A stretch of 26,592 nt of DNA, taken from the NCBI GenBank assembly GCA_004380135.1, contig QXCR01000265.1, positions 1 through 26,592 on the forward strand, written 5' to 3'. The translations under genes and the position numbers were made by a program. Position 1 is the first letter of the stretch, and each line of letters begins with the position of its first letter. A model generated the notes under the pieces. It did no database searches, was not told where the DNA came from, and saw only the letters and a program-made list of their open reading frames with translations. Positions 10,321 through 19,443 of the stretch are shown here, piece after piece. Source of the DNA: Stemphylium vesicarium. Lineage: Eukaryota > Ascomycota > Dothideomycetes > Pleosporales > Pleosporaceae.

Positions 10321-13300
10321 AGTATTTCGCATAATCTAGCTTAATATAAGAAAGTAGAGTAAAGTATATAATAGCTTAATAAACGACGAAGAGCTATAAG
10401 ACGTATTAGTAGTAGCTATCTAGAAGCCGCATATATAGAGAATCTAGAGTTAGCTACTAATAACGCCTATACTCTACTATAAGTAGACTAAGATAGTGCT
10501 ATTAACCTAGTAGAAAGGAAGGTAGCTAATATAGAGTATATTATAGGTAAATAGAGAGATAAAGATAGAATAAGTATAGATAGAGTTACTAAACTTAATA
10601 GTAGTAATTATCTAACTATATAAGTATTAAGTATTAGTAGTATTAGTATATATACTAAGAGAAGACTAGTAAGTACTATAAGATATATATAATAAGATAG
10701 ATAAAGTAATTATAAAGATAAGATAAAGGGCTAGTATAGTAGTAGACGTAGTACTAGCTAGTAACTTTAATTAACACGACTAGCTATAGGGAGGAGAGGA
10801 GGTAACGCTAATTAGATAGGGCGAGGCAGACCCGATTATCGAGCTAATAACAGAACACGCGCTTAGCAGCCTACTTCCGCGTGGCACCAAGACGTGGCAG
10901 TGCGGAGGCTACAAGACGACAATCGACCTAGTGTTAGCGTTAAAAGAGCTGGCAGACACGCTGCTAAGATGCGCTGCTCACGACACCGAACACGGCTCCG
11001 ACCACCGAATGATCGAGACGGTCTTCGACAGCTCCGTGCCAATACCGCAGCAGCAAGAGCGGCTTCTGCTCAAGAACGCACCGTGGAAAGCAATCAACGA
11101 CAAGATCGCCAGAACGCTCAGCGTGACTCCACCGGCGGGCACGACGCAGCAGAGGACCGACAGACTGATGGCGGCGGTGCTGGAGGCGGTGCACGCACTA
11201 ACACCCAGGGCTAAGTCGTCACCATACGCGAAGAGGTGGTGGACGCAGGACCTGACACAGCTACGCCGCATCTACACGCACTGGAGGAACCAAGCGAGAG
11301 CCGCGAGACGGTCAGGTGTTGCTAGACTAGAGCTAGAGGAGATAGTAAAGGGAGCGTTAAAGTAGTACTATAATACTATTTAATAGTAGAAGAGAAAGTA
11401 CTAGAATAACTTTCTAGTAGATAATAATAATATCTAGAACGTAGCTAAGTACCTAAAAGTAAGTAATAAGGTATTTAGAATAGTCTTAGTACTTTATAGA
11501 ATAGATAAGATAACTATAAGTAACTTTAAAAAATAAGTAGAGAAGTTACTTAGTATCTTCTTCCCCCCACTTCTTAGCAGCATTAACGACGAAGGAGCTA
11601 AGCTATAGAGAGTACCTATAGAGATGCTAACTATCACGCTTAAGAAGATAAAAAGGCAGCTATACGCTGCTAAGTCATAGAAAGCACCTAGAGACGACAG
11701 ACTACCTATCGTAGTGTGGAAGCAGGTCTGGCCAGTAGTGAAAGACCACGTGCTTACGCTATTCCGACAGTCGCTAGAGGAGGGAGTGCTGCCTAGCTAA
11801 TAGAGACACGCTAGGATTATACCACTTAAGAAGCTAAGTAAAGAAGACTATACTATTATAAAAGTATAGAGGCTAATCTCACTATTAGCTACTCTAGGTA
11901 AAGTGCTAGAGTCTATGATGGTAGAGAGGATTTCGCACATGGTAGAAACCCACGGGCTTCTGCCCACTAACCACTTTGGAGCGCGCAAGCAGCGATCAGC
12001 AGAGCAAGCACTAGTGCTGCTCCAAGAACAGATTTACACCGCGTGGCGGGGTCGATGGACTGTCAGCCTAATCAGCTTCGATGTCAAAGGAGCGTACAAC
12101 GGGGTGTGCAAGGAAAGACTACTATAGAGAATAAAAGCGCGAGGCATACCGCAGAAGCTGCTTAGATAGGTAGAGGCATTCTGCTTAGAGCGCACCGCGT
12201 TAATCTAGATTAATAGATAGGCCTCTAAGGGCTAAGAACTACTATAAGTAGGTTTACTATAAGAGTTACTACTATCGCTAATTCTATTTCTCTTCTTTAA
12301 TACTAATCTAGTGCAGCGACCTATTAATACGTATAAAAGAGTAATTATATTTATTAATAACTTTACTACGTAGATTATAGGCCTAATAGCGTAAAGTAAT
12401 AGAGAGGGTATTAATACTATTATCTAAGACGCACTAGACTAGAAATAGAGAAGTAGAGCGACATTTAAAGTAAAAAAGATAACTATTATTTATTTTACTT
12501 ATAAGGCGTATAAGAGTACTATAGAGCTCTTTATTATTAAGAGGTAGAGTATACTACTTAAAGACTATATTAAGATACTTAGTATACTTATAGACGTTAA
12601 GCTTAAATACTATAAGTATATTATAAGAGTAGCTATAAAGGAACTAGAAGTAGCGTTAGAGCTTAGAAGACTAAGAGGGCTCTTACCTATAATAATATAA
12701 TAGCTATTTATAATAATAGTTATACTAATAGTAGACTACGCGTTAAACGTATAGATATATACCTATAAAGATAAGCTAGTAAGACCTATTAATAGAGTAT
12801 AAAGAATAGGCGTATAAATAATTATAAGGACGTTTCTTATAGTAGTAATATAGATAGTAAAGGTAGAGGCGTATATTTTAAGTATATAAGAGTAGTTCTA
12901 GAAGTAGATAGTTAAGCTATAGATAGATATTTACGCGCTATCTAAGATAAACCTATTATAAAGAAATATATTATAAATATAAAAGTTTAGAAGATAGTAC
13001 TACTTACTACTATTCTAGGTAGTAGAAGCGCTTAAAGACATAGATATAGAGTAAATAGAGATAATCTAGCTAGGTATTCTAGTACCCTAAGAGAAGAGAG
13101 TATAAACTATAGTTAAGAACGCGGCACGGGAGATAGAAATAAACTAGGCAGTACGCATCGCTATAAGCAGCTCGGCGCGGAACGGAGTAGTTAGAATAGG
13201 AGGCGCGATTAGCGTACAGTACAACGAAACGCAATCCTTCTCCATCACACTAGGCAAGAGAGAGGAACAGAATCCTTATGCAGCAGAGCTGGCAGCAATA

Positions 13301-14044
13301 GCTGAGGCGCTGGGCAGGCTATCGAAGCTGAGGTTTCGCAGCATCGCACTTATAACAAGAAACAAAGCCGCTGTGCTCACGCTTAGAAGACCACGGCAGC
13401 AGTCTAGGCAAAGCTATATTAGCTAGTTCTACAGGACTATACAGACGCTAAAAAGAGACGGCAACACAGTAACAGTACTATAGCTACCTACAAGCGAAGA
13501 GTGTGAGCTCGCACGCCTCGCTAAGTAGGAGGCAAAGTTGTTAATAAGACTAAACGCCACGCTATAGACATAGCTCCCTTAGATACAATTAACTATGCAT
13601 AATATAGCTTATAAGTAAAGTATAGCTAAGAAGATGCTAGTAGACGTAGAAGTATACTCTAGATAAATTAATATAGTACTACTAAGAAAGTATACGTAAT
13701 AACTTTATAATAAGCTATTATAGAAAGAGAGTAGCGTGCTTATTTAGCTTAGAATAGGTATAGTATAGCTAAATACGTATTAACACCAAATTAAAGCATC
13801 AACGACAGACTAATGCGAATGTGGACAGGCAGCAGAGATAGTGGAGCATTTTCTGTTCCGCTGCCGGAAGTGGACGATACAGCGGACAGAAATGCTGCGG
13901 TGCACGCAGATAAGCAGGGGAAATATGTCATTCTACCTAGGCGGCAAAGCAGCGACAGACGACGTGAAATGGGCGCCAGATATGGATGCAGTGCGAGCGA
14001 CGATACAATTCGCAATAGCAACACGAAGACTTAAGGTAAACTAA
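10310..14044 (+). pseudogene. Tad1 ORF2: APE endonuclease, reverse transcriptase, RNase H, C-terminal zinc finger
   Basis: One frame throughout. N-terminal APE endonuclease: RIIxLNIRK start at about 10328, the GDFN motif as ASNFN (about 10755, Asp to Asn), GSDHRMIE at about 10990. Reverse transcriptase: VWKQVWPVVKDHVLTLFRQS near 11720, GLLPTNHFGARKQRS near 11960, SFDVKGAYNGV near 12080 (the first catalytic Asp intact), while the catalytic FxDD reads FINN at 12350-12361, both Asp changed to Asn. RNase H: ARNGVVRIGGAISV near 13175 and YAAELAAIAEAL near 13280. C-terminal CxC..H..C finger (CECGQAAE, HFLFRC) near 13815-13870, and stop TAA at 14042-14044. Start codon uncertain; the frame is readable to about 10280 and overlaps or abuts the end of ORF1. 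Many RIP stops make it dead. Confidence 0.8.
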
Positions 14045-14430
14045 TTTCTAACTACTAAATTAGCTTAGCTACTAATATAAACGTATTAGTAGCCTTATAT
14101 AATTAATAATAGATAGTACTTTAGCTACTAAAGATAAGATATTAAATACTTAGAGAATTTCTTAGAAATACTAACTTTAAGCTAGTCTACTACTAGTAAT
14201 ACTAACTTATAAGTACTTAATAAGAAATAATTATAGATAAAGAAGAGATAAACTAAAATATAGAGTAAGAGCTTTAACTTAGATAATAAGCTATATAAAG
14301 AAGTAGGCTAAAGAAGATATATAAGCTAAGAAGACTAAGATATAGTATAGAAAGTATAAAGCTAGACTAGCGTTAGTAGCCCTTTTAGCTTAGCTACTAG
14401 GCATAAATAAATTATATGTGTGTATGTAAG
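14045..14430 (+). other. Tad1 3' UTR with GT-rich tail
   Basis: Saturated AT-rich 3' UTR, repeated almost exactly at 15303-15692. Ends with AAATAAATT followed by a TG-repeat tract, the kind of simple-repeat tail used by some non-LTR elements instead of poly(A). Confidence 0.6.
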
Positions 14431-14431
14431 T

Positions 14432-15692
14432 TCTTAGCGCGGAACGGAGTAGTCAGAATAGGAGGCGCGATTAGCGTACAGTACAACGAAACGCAATCCT
14501 TCTCCATCACACTAGGCAAGAGAGAGGAACAGAATCCTTATGCAGCAGAGCTGGCAGCAATGGCTGAGGCGCTGGGCAGGCTATCGAAGCTAAGGTTTCG
14601 CAGCATCGCACTCATAACAAGAAACAAAGCCGCTATGCTCACGCTTAGAAGACCACGGCAGCAGTCTAGGCAAAGCTATATTAGCTAGTTCTATAGGACT
14701 ATATAGACGCTAAAAAGAGATAGTAATATAGTAATAGTACTATAGCTACCTATAAGCGAAGAGTATAAGCTCGCACGCCTTACTAAGTAGAAGGCAAAGT
14801 TATTAATAAGACTAAATACTACGCTATAGATATAGCTCCCTTAAATATAATTAACTACGTATAATATAGCTTATAAGTAAAGTATAGCTAAGAAGATACT
14901 AATAGACGTAGAAATATACTCTAGATAAATTAATATAGTACTACTAAGAAAGTATACGTAATAACTCTATAATAGGCTATTATAGAAAGAGAGTAGCGTA
15001 CTTACTTAGCTTAGAATAAGTATAGTATAGCTAAATACGTATTAACACTAAATTAAAGTATTAACAATAGACTAATGCGAATGTGGACAGGCAGCAGAGA
15101 CAGTGGAGCATTTTCTGTTCCGCTGCCGGAAGTGGACGATACAGCGGACAGAAATGCTGCGGTGCACGCAGATAAGCAGGGGAAATATGTCATTCTACCT
15201 AGGCGGCAAAGCAGCGACAGACGACGTGAAATAGGCGCTAGATATAGATGTAGTGCGAGCAACAATATAATTCGCAATAGTAATACGAAGACTTAAGGCA
15301 AACTAATTTCTAACTATTAAGTTAGCTTAGCTACTAATATAAATATATTAGTAGCCTTATATAACTAATAATAGATAGTACTTTAGCTATTAAAAATAAA
15401 ACGTTAAATACTTAGAGAATCTCTTAGAGATACTAATTTTAAGCTAGTCTACTACTAGTAATACTAACTTATAAGTACTTAATAAGAAATAATTATAGAT
15501 AAGAAAGAGATATACTAAGATATAGAGTAAAAGCTTTAACTTAGATAATAAGCTATATAAAGAAGTAAGCTAAAGAAGATATATAGGCTAAGAAGACTAA
15601 GACGTAGTATAGGAAGTATAAAGCTAGACTAGCGTTAGTAGCCCTTTCGGCTCGGCCGCCGGGCGTAAATAAATTGTGTGTGTGTGTATTAA
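14432..15692 (+). mobile_element. 5'-truncated Tad1 copy in tandem with the first
   Basis: Repeats 13167-14430: RNase H start (ARNGVVRIGGAISV at about 14438), spared finger block 15075-15290, the 3' UTR, and a tail AAATAAATTGTGTGTGTGTGTAT at about 15667-15690. The 5' end falls inside the RNase H domain, directly after the tail of the first copy, as expected for a truncated LINE insertion or a tail-to-RNase-H recombination. It is more strongly RIPed than the first copy in 14690-15060 and less so in its last 40 bases (CGGCTCGGCCGCCGGGCG). The open segment 14416-14688 has no independent meaning. Confidence 0.8.
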
Positions 15693-15885
15693 GATGCTAA
15701 TCAACGGTCATGTAGTGGGGCACGGCCAGGTTTATTTAGAGTAGGGAGCTGAAAATTAGGTGTAGTTCGAATTTGTAGTGCCTCAAAATACTGCACTAGG
15801 CTCCTAGACTATAGATCTGCATAGACATATGCACGCTCCTGCCCGCCTTTCGCTCATTCGCATACATCATTAATCTCTGACCGCA

Positions 15886-16389
15886 ATGTCAGTCGAGCAA
15901 CTCACTGTCAGAGCCGCACTAGAGACCATCAGCCAAGCGTCGACTCAATCGCTCGTATTAAGCACTCGCGAGCTATGCCAAGCCAATTTCGCTATTGCTG
16001 AAGCGCTCTTGTCTCTTGGTCGAAGCAGTGGTCATAATGCTGATCAAGTCGAAGCTCAAGTTGGGGGTATCGTGAGCTCTGAGCATGCCGACCTTGCCAA
16101 TATCCAGACGCAGCCTCACGCTTCCTCGGAAGTCGGTACCGCGTATGATAAGACTCAGAGCATGCTGCAGAGGTACAAGACTCGGCGCGACGGACTAGAG
16201 CATGCAGTAGTGAAGCTTGCGCAGTACTGGATTCAGAGAAAGTTGACGGGATCTAGTTCCCGTAATGCTGGTGATGCAGATGAACGCAGGCTGTTAGTTG
16301 GTTTGCGTAAGGCTGCAATATCAAGCACTCCTGCCGTGTTAGCATTGCTTAGGGGTATTAAGAGGAAAAGGTCTATTGACGGCACTTAA
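15886..16389 (+). CDS. Hypothetical protein, 167 aa
   Basis: Intact open frame with ordinary codon use and no RIP stops, starting directly outside the LINE remains. The ATG lies in CGCAATGTC, a fair fungal start context, after a pyrimidine-rich stretch (15838-15870). No domain recognised. The protein looks alpha-helical: a leucine/alanine-rich N-terminal half (SLVLSTRELCQANFAIAEALL), a charged Gln/Arg segment (MLQRYKTRRDGLEHAVVKLAQYW), and a basic C-terminus (RGIKRKRSIDGT) that could be a nuclear signal. No signal peptide or membrane segment is visible. No obvious intron. Being a single isolated frame in accessory DNA, it could be a lineage-specific gene or part of an unrecognised element. 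Confidence 0.5.
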   Translation: MSVEQLTVRAALETISQASTQSLVLSTRELCQANFAIAEALLSLGRSSGHNADQVEAQVGGIVSSEHADLANIQTQPHASSEVGTAYDKTQSMLQRYKTRRDGLEHAVVKLAQYWIQRKLTGSSSRNAGDADERRLLVGLRKAAISSTPAVLALLRGIKRKRSIDGT

Positions 16390-16787
16390 TGTAAAAGTAG
16401 ACGTGTTCAACAACGCGCCCTAGCTAGATACCAGTATCTATTGTAAATTTAGATATCTACCTTTTATAAGACTAGGCACTACCCTAACACACCAGAAATA
16501 GCAATAGGGAGATAAATACGACAATCGTAATGTTTAGAGCTGTTGTTTGAAGAAGATTACGTTAAGGCGTGAATATAGTAACATCCTCCGCAGACTTCCG
16601 CAAAGTGATAAATAGCACTTAAAGTGTCACTGCAAACGCACGACTATTTTAGAGGCTAAAGCGGCTAGCTCGACACAACGTTAGTAATCATGCAGCATTC
16701 TTTATCAGCTTTGCGAGACGCCCGCTTAACTCTAAATCCCTTGCGGGATACGTCGAAGCTGCCAATTATAAATGGGTTAAGGCTTGT
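16390..16787. other. Intergenic, no gene seen
   Basis: Mixed composition, no long open frame. Contains a 14-bp palindrome AGATACCAGTATCT near 16427. Likely 3' flank of the preceding gene. Confidence 0.3.
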
Positions 16788-16845
16788 ATCAATAAGCTAA
16801 TCTTAGTAAGAAATAAAGGTGCTCTATGTCCCTGATCTATCATTT

Positions 16846-16874
16846 GGCCGTACGGGGCCGCATCCCGTGCGGCC
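16846..16874. other. Hairpin, 11-bp stem, copy 1
   Basis: GGCCGTACGGG and CCCGTGCGGCC pair fully with one G-U, around a 7-nt loop GCCGCAT. Much more GC-rich than the surrounding unit. If transcribed it would be very stable. Confidence 0.7.
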
Positions 16875-16986
16875 TATACATCAGAATATGGTGGGTTATT
16901 CAGAAGGACGACACCATGACGCGCATGCATCAATAAACTGATCTCAGTAAGAAATAAAGGTGCTCTATGTCCCTGATCTAGCATTT

Positions 16987-17015
16987 GGCCGTACGGGGCC
17001 GCATCCCGTGCGGCC
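16987..17015. other. Hairpin, 11-bp stem, copy 2
   Basis: Same sequence as the hairpin at 16846-16874, one repeat unit (141 bp) further on. In the third unit the corresponding stretch (about 17128-17155) is mutated and no longer pairs. Confidence 0.7.
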
Positions 17016-17165
17016 TATACATCAGAATATGGTGGGTTATTCAGAAGGATGACACCTGACGCGCATGCATCAATAAACTGATCTCGGTAGAAAACGAATG
17101 TGCTCTGTATCCCTGATCCAGCATTGACCTTACACGACTACATCCCGCACGGCTTGCACACTTGC

Positions 17166-17565
17166 CTGCTAAACTAAATCTAGGCTAATAGGGTAAGTTA
17201 GATGTTGTCTTGTTAATAGACGAACTTCTAGTAAGCACTTCCAACACCTTAAGATCCTCTAGTTCTAGGATCCCTCTATAGTATTTATAGACTTAAATAG
17301 TGTGTTGAAATTAGTGTACGTAGTGTGTCTAAAATAGACAATAATTGAGTTCCTTCCTATTGTTATTGAAAGCTAAAATGTGACGGTTTGGGCCTTGCCA
17401 AGATCCACTCTGGTACGAGTTGGGTACGGCTATCGCTACCACACTTGATCATCCCACACACGTATATAGCTGCCCACTTTCGTAGCTATACAATGACAGC
17501 GCAGTCCTCTCCCTCTCCTCACACCGTTACATAAAAAAGAAGTCCCTACTTAGAATATTATGGTC
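17166..17565. other. Intergenic, no gene seen
   Basis: No long frame or repeat recognised. Contains a TATA-like CGTATATAGC at about 17462 and a run of A at about 17532, close to the 3' end of the minus-strand frame that follows. Confidence 0.3.
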
Positions 17566-18051
17566 TTAAGTTTGCTGGTGAGGTCTTAGATCTGCTATTG
17601 AGGTCTTGTTGGCAGTAGCAGCCCGTTTACTACTTCTAGCTTTCTTCGATTGTAAGATTCCCAGAGGCTTTCTTTTCTTTGCTCTCGTACTTGGCGTATA
17701 TGGTGTTACTTCAGCCCCAGCCGCGCGACGTCGTTTAACTATGATCTCTGTCGTAGCCCCACCTAGCTTTCGTTTGCCTTGTCTGGTAGATTCTTCATTT
17801 AGTGCTCGGGTAGCGGCCGGCTTACTAGTTACAACTAAATAATACGGTTGTGGAGAAGACGCTCCTGAAGTTAAAGTGGGAACGAGTACTGCTAGCACGG
17901 ACTTGCGTCCGATGAATATCGTCCGATTTGCCTGAAGACACTCGAAAAGATAGGTAGGCTCCGTGTTAATGAGCTGCATTCCCAGGACAGTGATAGCATG
18001 AAACTGGTTACTACCGAATGCTGTCTTAGCTTGGCATAGAGAATTAGTTAT
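17566..18051 (-). CDS. Hypothetical basic protein (possible last exon)
   Basis: Open from 18051 down to the stop at 17568-17566. A Met codon at 17979 would give 137 aa, but the codons upstream of it (TAFGSNQFHAITVLG) read as good coding sequence, so this is probably the end of a longer, spliced frame. The first part is hydrophobic and structured (ECLQANRTIFIGRKSVLAVLVP). The C-terminal half is low-complexity and basic with several nuclear-signal-like clusters (VKRRRAAG, RAKKRKPLG, SKKARSSKRAA). A chromatin or DNA-associated protein would fit, but no domain was recognised. It may belong with the coiled-coil frame at 18148-18531; no convincing splice pair joining them in phase was found. Confidence 0.4.
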   Translation of the reverse strand: MTNSLCQAKTAFGSNQFHAITVLGMQLINTEPTYLFECLQANRTIFIGRKSVLAVLVPTLTSGASSPQPYYLVVTSKPAATRALNEESTRQGKRKLGGATTEIIVKRRRAAGAEVTPYTPSTRAKKRKPLGILQSKKARSSKRAATANKTSIADLRPHQQT

Positions 18052-18147
18052 CTAAGGTATTGCCTCTTTAATACTTTAGCTTATATTAAAACTATACCCT
18101 TGGAATTTGCAGTCTTTAGTAACAGCATAAATAAGAAAGAGTTCATA

Positions 18148-18531
18148 CTAATTTCGATTATCGGACCCTGCTATCCAGGTATATGGTATCAGATTATCTG
18201 GAATCGGCTCGTCGTCGCTGTATTCCATGTCCGACATGGTCGTGGCCTCTACTGCAGCAGGCGCTTGTACTTCTTCTACTCTTGGGAGCGGTTTGTCCGG
18301 CGTTTGATTCCCTAAAGCCCTTTTTAGCTCTTGTCGGAGCTTAGTACACACAGAATCAAGCTCCGTGTTTCTCTCTGACTCTGCTTTCCATCTATGAGCC
18401 AAATCCTGAAGCTGTTCTTTGACTTTCTTGCAGGCTTCGTGTTCTTGCATGATACAGTAGTATGAGTCGTTTAGTTTTTGGTATTCCGCTGTACAGCTCC
18501 TTGCCAAACCGGCCTCACCCTTTGCGCACTC
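18148..18531 (-). CDS. Hypothetical coiled-coil protein (possible upstream exon)
   Basis: Open frame without an ATG near its beginning, so either an internal exon or a fragment. The N-terminal half is a heptad-rich, charged coiled coil (KKVKEQLQDLAHRWKAESER, KLRQELKRAL). The C-terminal part is acidic and Pro-rich (PLPRVEEVQAPAAVEA, DMEYSDDEPIPDNLIP). Ends at TAG 18150-18148. Spacing of 96 nt to the next minus-strand frame is compatible with one fungal intron, and a GTATGA donor-like site overlaps the stop, but phase did not fit the acceptors examined. Function unknown. Confidence 0.35.
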   Translation of the reverse strand, partial: ECAKGEAGLARSCTAEYQKLNDSYYCIMQEHEACKKVKEQLQDLAHRWKAESERNTELDSVCTKLRQELKRALGNQTPDKPLPRVEEVQAPAAVEATTMSDMEYSDDEPIPDNLIPYTWIAGSDNRN

Positions 18532-18678
18532 TCAGCTTTGACAAAATCCCTGTCGTACTAGGATAGCCCTGTCCGAGCTTGACGAATAACCATTCTGCCG
18601 GTAGCCAAGGTCCTGGAATAGCTAGCCTATGTTTTCAAGCTAGTGGCTTGCACAACGCTTACTCACACAGTACAGAAA

Positions 18679-18732
18679 TGGCTGACGTGATTTGTCCCCA
18701 AGTTTTTGAGATTTGTCCCCAACCAAAGTACC
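18679..18732 (+). repeat. Terminal inverted repeat, left
   Basis: Begins TGGCTGACGTGATTTGTCCC. Pairs with 19058-19111. Confidence 0.8.
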
Positions 18733-19057
18733 GAATCGTTTTACATGCACACAACTCAACGCCAGCAAAGATATAAGTGAATGATTGAACGTAATAACTT
18801 ACGTTTAGGTCTCGCGCAGCTTCCTTAAGAATTCTAAGCCTCTAATTAGTCCACGTTATAGTTTAATTGTATATTAACGTTAGTAGCTTCTCGTCAACTT
18901 CAACTCTAGTCAGCTCGCTCCTATCGCTATTAGAATTTATAAAAAGTAGGCAAGAGGTACTTTTAAGTATGCGAGACGTATCTGTGGCTTTAGAGATAAA
19001 AATTACACTTATGCGTGTAGTGAATTTGGATTGTGCAGTGCAAAAGTTGCTATTTTT

Positions 19058-19111
19058 GGTACTTTAGTTGGGGACAAATCTCAAAAACTTGGGGACAAAT
19101 CACGTCAGCCA
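19058..19111 (-). repeat. Terminal inverted repeat, right
   Basis: Reverse complement of 18679-18732 with one mismatch, a C/T transition. Confidence 0.8.
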
Positions 19112-19443
19112 ACGTATAATTATAAAGAATAAATACTATTATGTGTAGAGGATAAGCGTAATCGCATTTCCTTTACAAGTTTTTAGCGTATATTCTTATT
19201 ATTATAGTAGTAGTTCTATAATAGATTACTCGCTACGTGAGACTAGAGCTAATGTGATAGTTTTTTCTACCTTAATTGCGGCGGTGAGATAGAAGGTACG
19301 TATCATATGCGCACCTACACGAATACTTATATTACTATATATTTGCCTTTAATAACTACCTAAGGCTCTACCTCCTACTAAGCTAATAATGCTATATAAG
19401 ATACTAAATTAGGATAATTAGCTCTAAACCTATACTAGGAAAG
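19112..19443. other. AT-rich flank; lost C-terminal codons of the NLR
   Basis: Mostly featureless. On the minus strand, 19443 to about 19360 continues the frame of the adjacent NLR with RIP-type stops and a readable ANYPNLVSYIALLA segment that resembles the usual final TPR of this family. The rest (19112-19350) shows nothing recognisable. Confidence 0.4.

Larger units (their letters stand above)
8665..14430 (+). mobile_element. Tad1-like non-LTR retrotransposon, full-length but RIP-inactivated
   Basis: Layout: leader 8665-9036, ORF1 9037-10320, ORF2 about 10310-14044, 3' UTR 14045-14430 ending in AAATAAATTATATGTGTGTATG. Composition alternates between spared GC-richer islands (8665-9050, 9440-10200, 10800-11340, 11930-12120, 13150-13440, 13800-14030) and saturated AT-rich blocks. 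Comparison with the adjacent truncated copy shows the changes directly: CA to TA, TG to TA and CG to TA, the RIP signature. All three reading regions stay collinear, with no frameshift detected. The 5' end is defined by loss of similarity to the left-hand copy at about 8665; a target-site duplication was not identified. Confidence 0.85.
16788..17165. repeat. 140/141-bp tandem repeat, 2.7 units
   Basis: Units start at 16788, 16929 and 17069 (each ATCAATAA). The first two differ at only a handful of positions; the third is diverged (GGTAGAAAACGAATGTG, AGCATTGACCTTACACG) and breaks off at about 17165. Each full unit holds an 11-bp stem hairpin. No open frame spans the units and no similarity to the neighbouring elements is seen. 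It may be a satellite or a non-coding element of unknown kind. Confidence 0.85.
18679..19111. mobile_element. MITE-like element with 54-bp terminal inverted repeats
   Basis: 18679-18732 and 19058-19111 are inverted copies of one another with a single mismatch (CCAAAG versus CTAAAG complement). Each repeat itself holds two direct copies of GGGGACAAATC. The 325-bp interior has only short meaningless frames and no transposase, so the element would be non-autonomous. No target-site duplication was evident outside the repeats (flanks ..AGAAA and ACGTA..). The family is not recognised. Confidence 0.75.

Noticed and set aside
10894..11271. Overlapping frames on both strands in the endonuclease region
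   Set aside because: The frame continuous with reverse transcriptase (10931-11365) is the real one; the others are shadows of a RIP-spared island.
13791..14034. Frame reading MRMWTGSRDSGAFSVPLPEV
   Set aside because: Out of frame with ORF2. The correct frame gives the CECG..HFLFRC finger and ends at 14044.
17980..18147. Intron joining the two minus-strand hypothetical frames
   Set aside because: A GTATGA donor-like site exists, but no acceptor examined restores the phase without a stop. Left as two separate frames.
18579..19067. Small plus-strand frames within and beside the inverted-repeat element
   Set aside because: They cross TIR boundaries and have no recognisable content.
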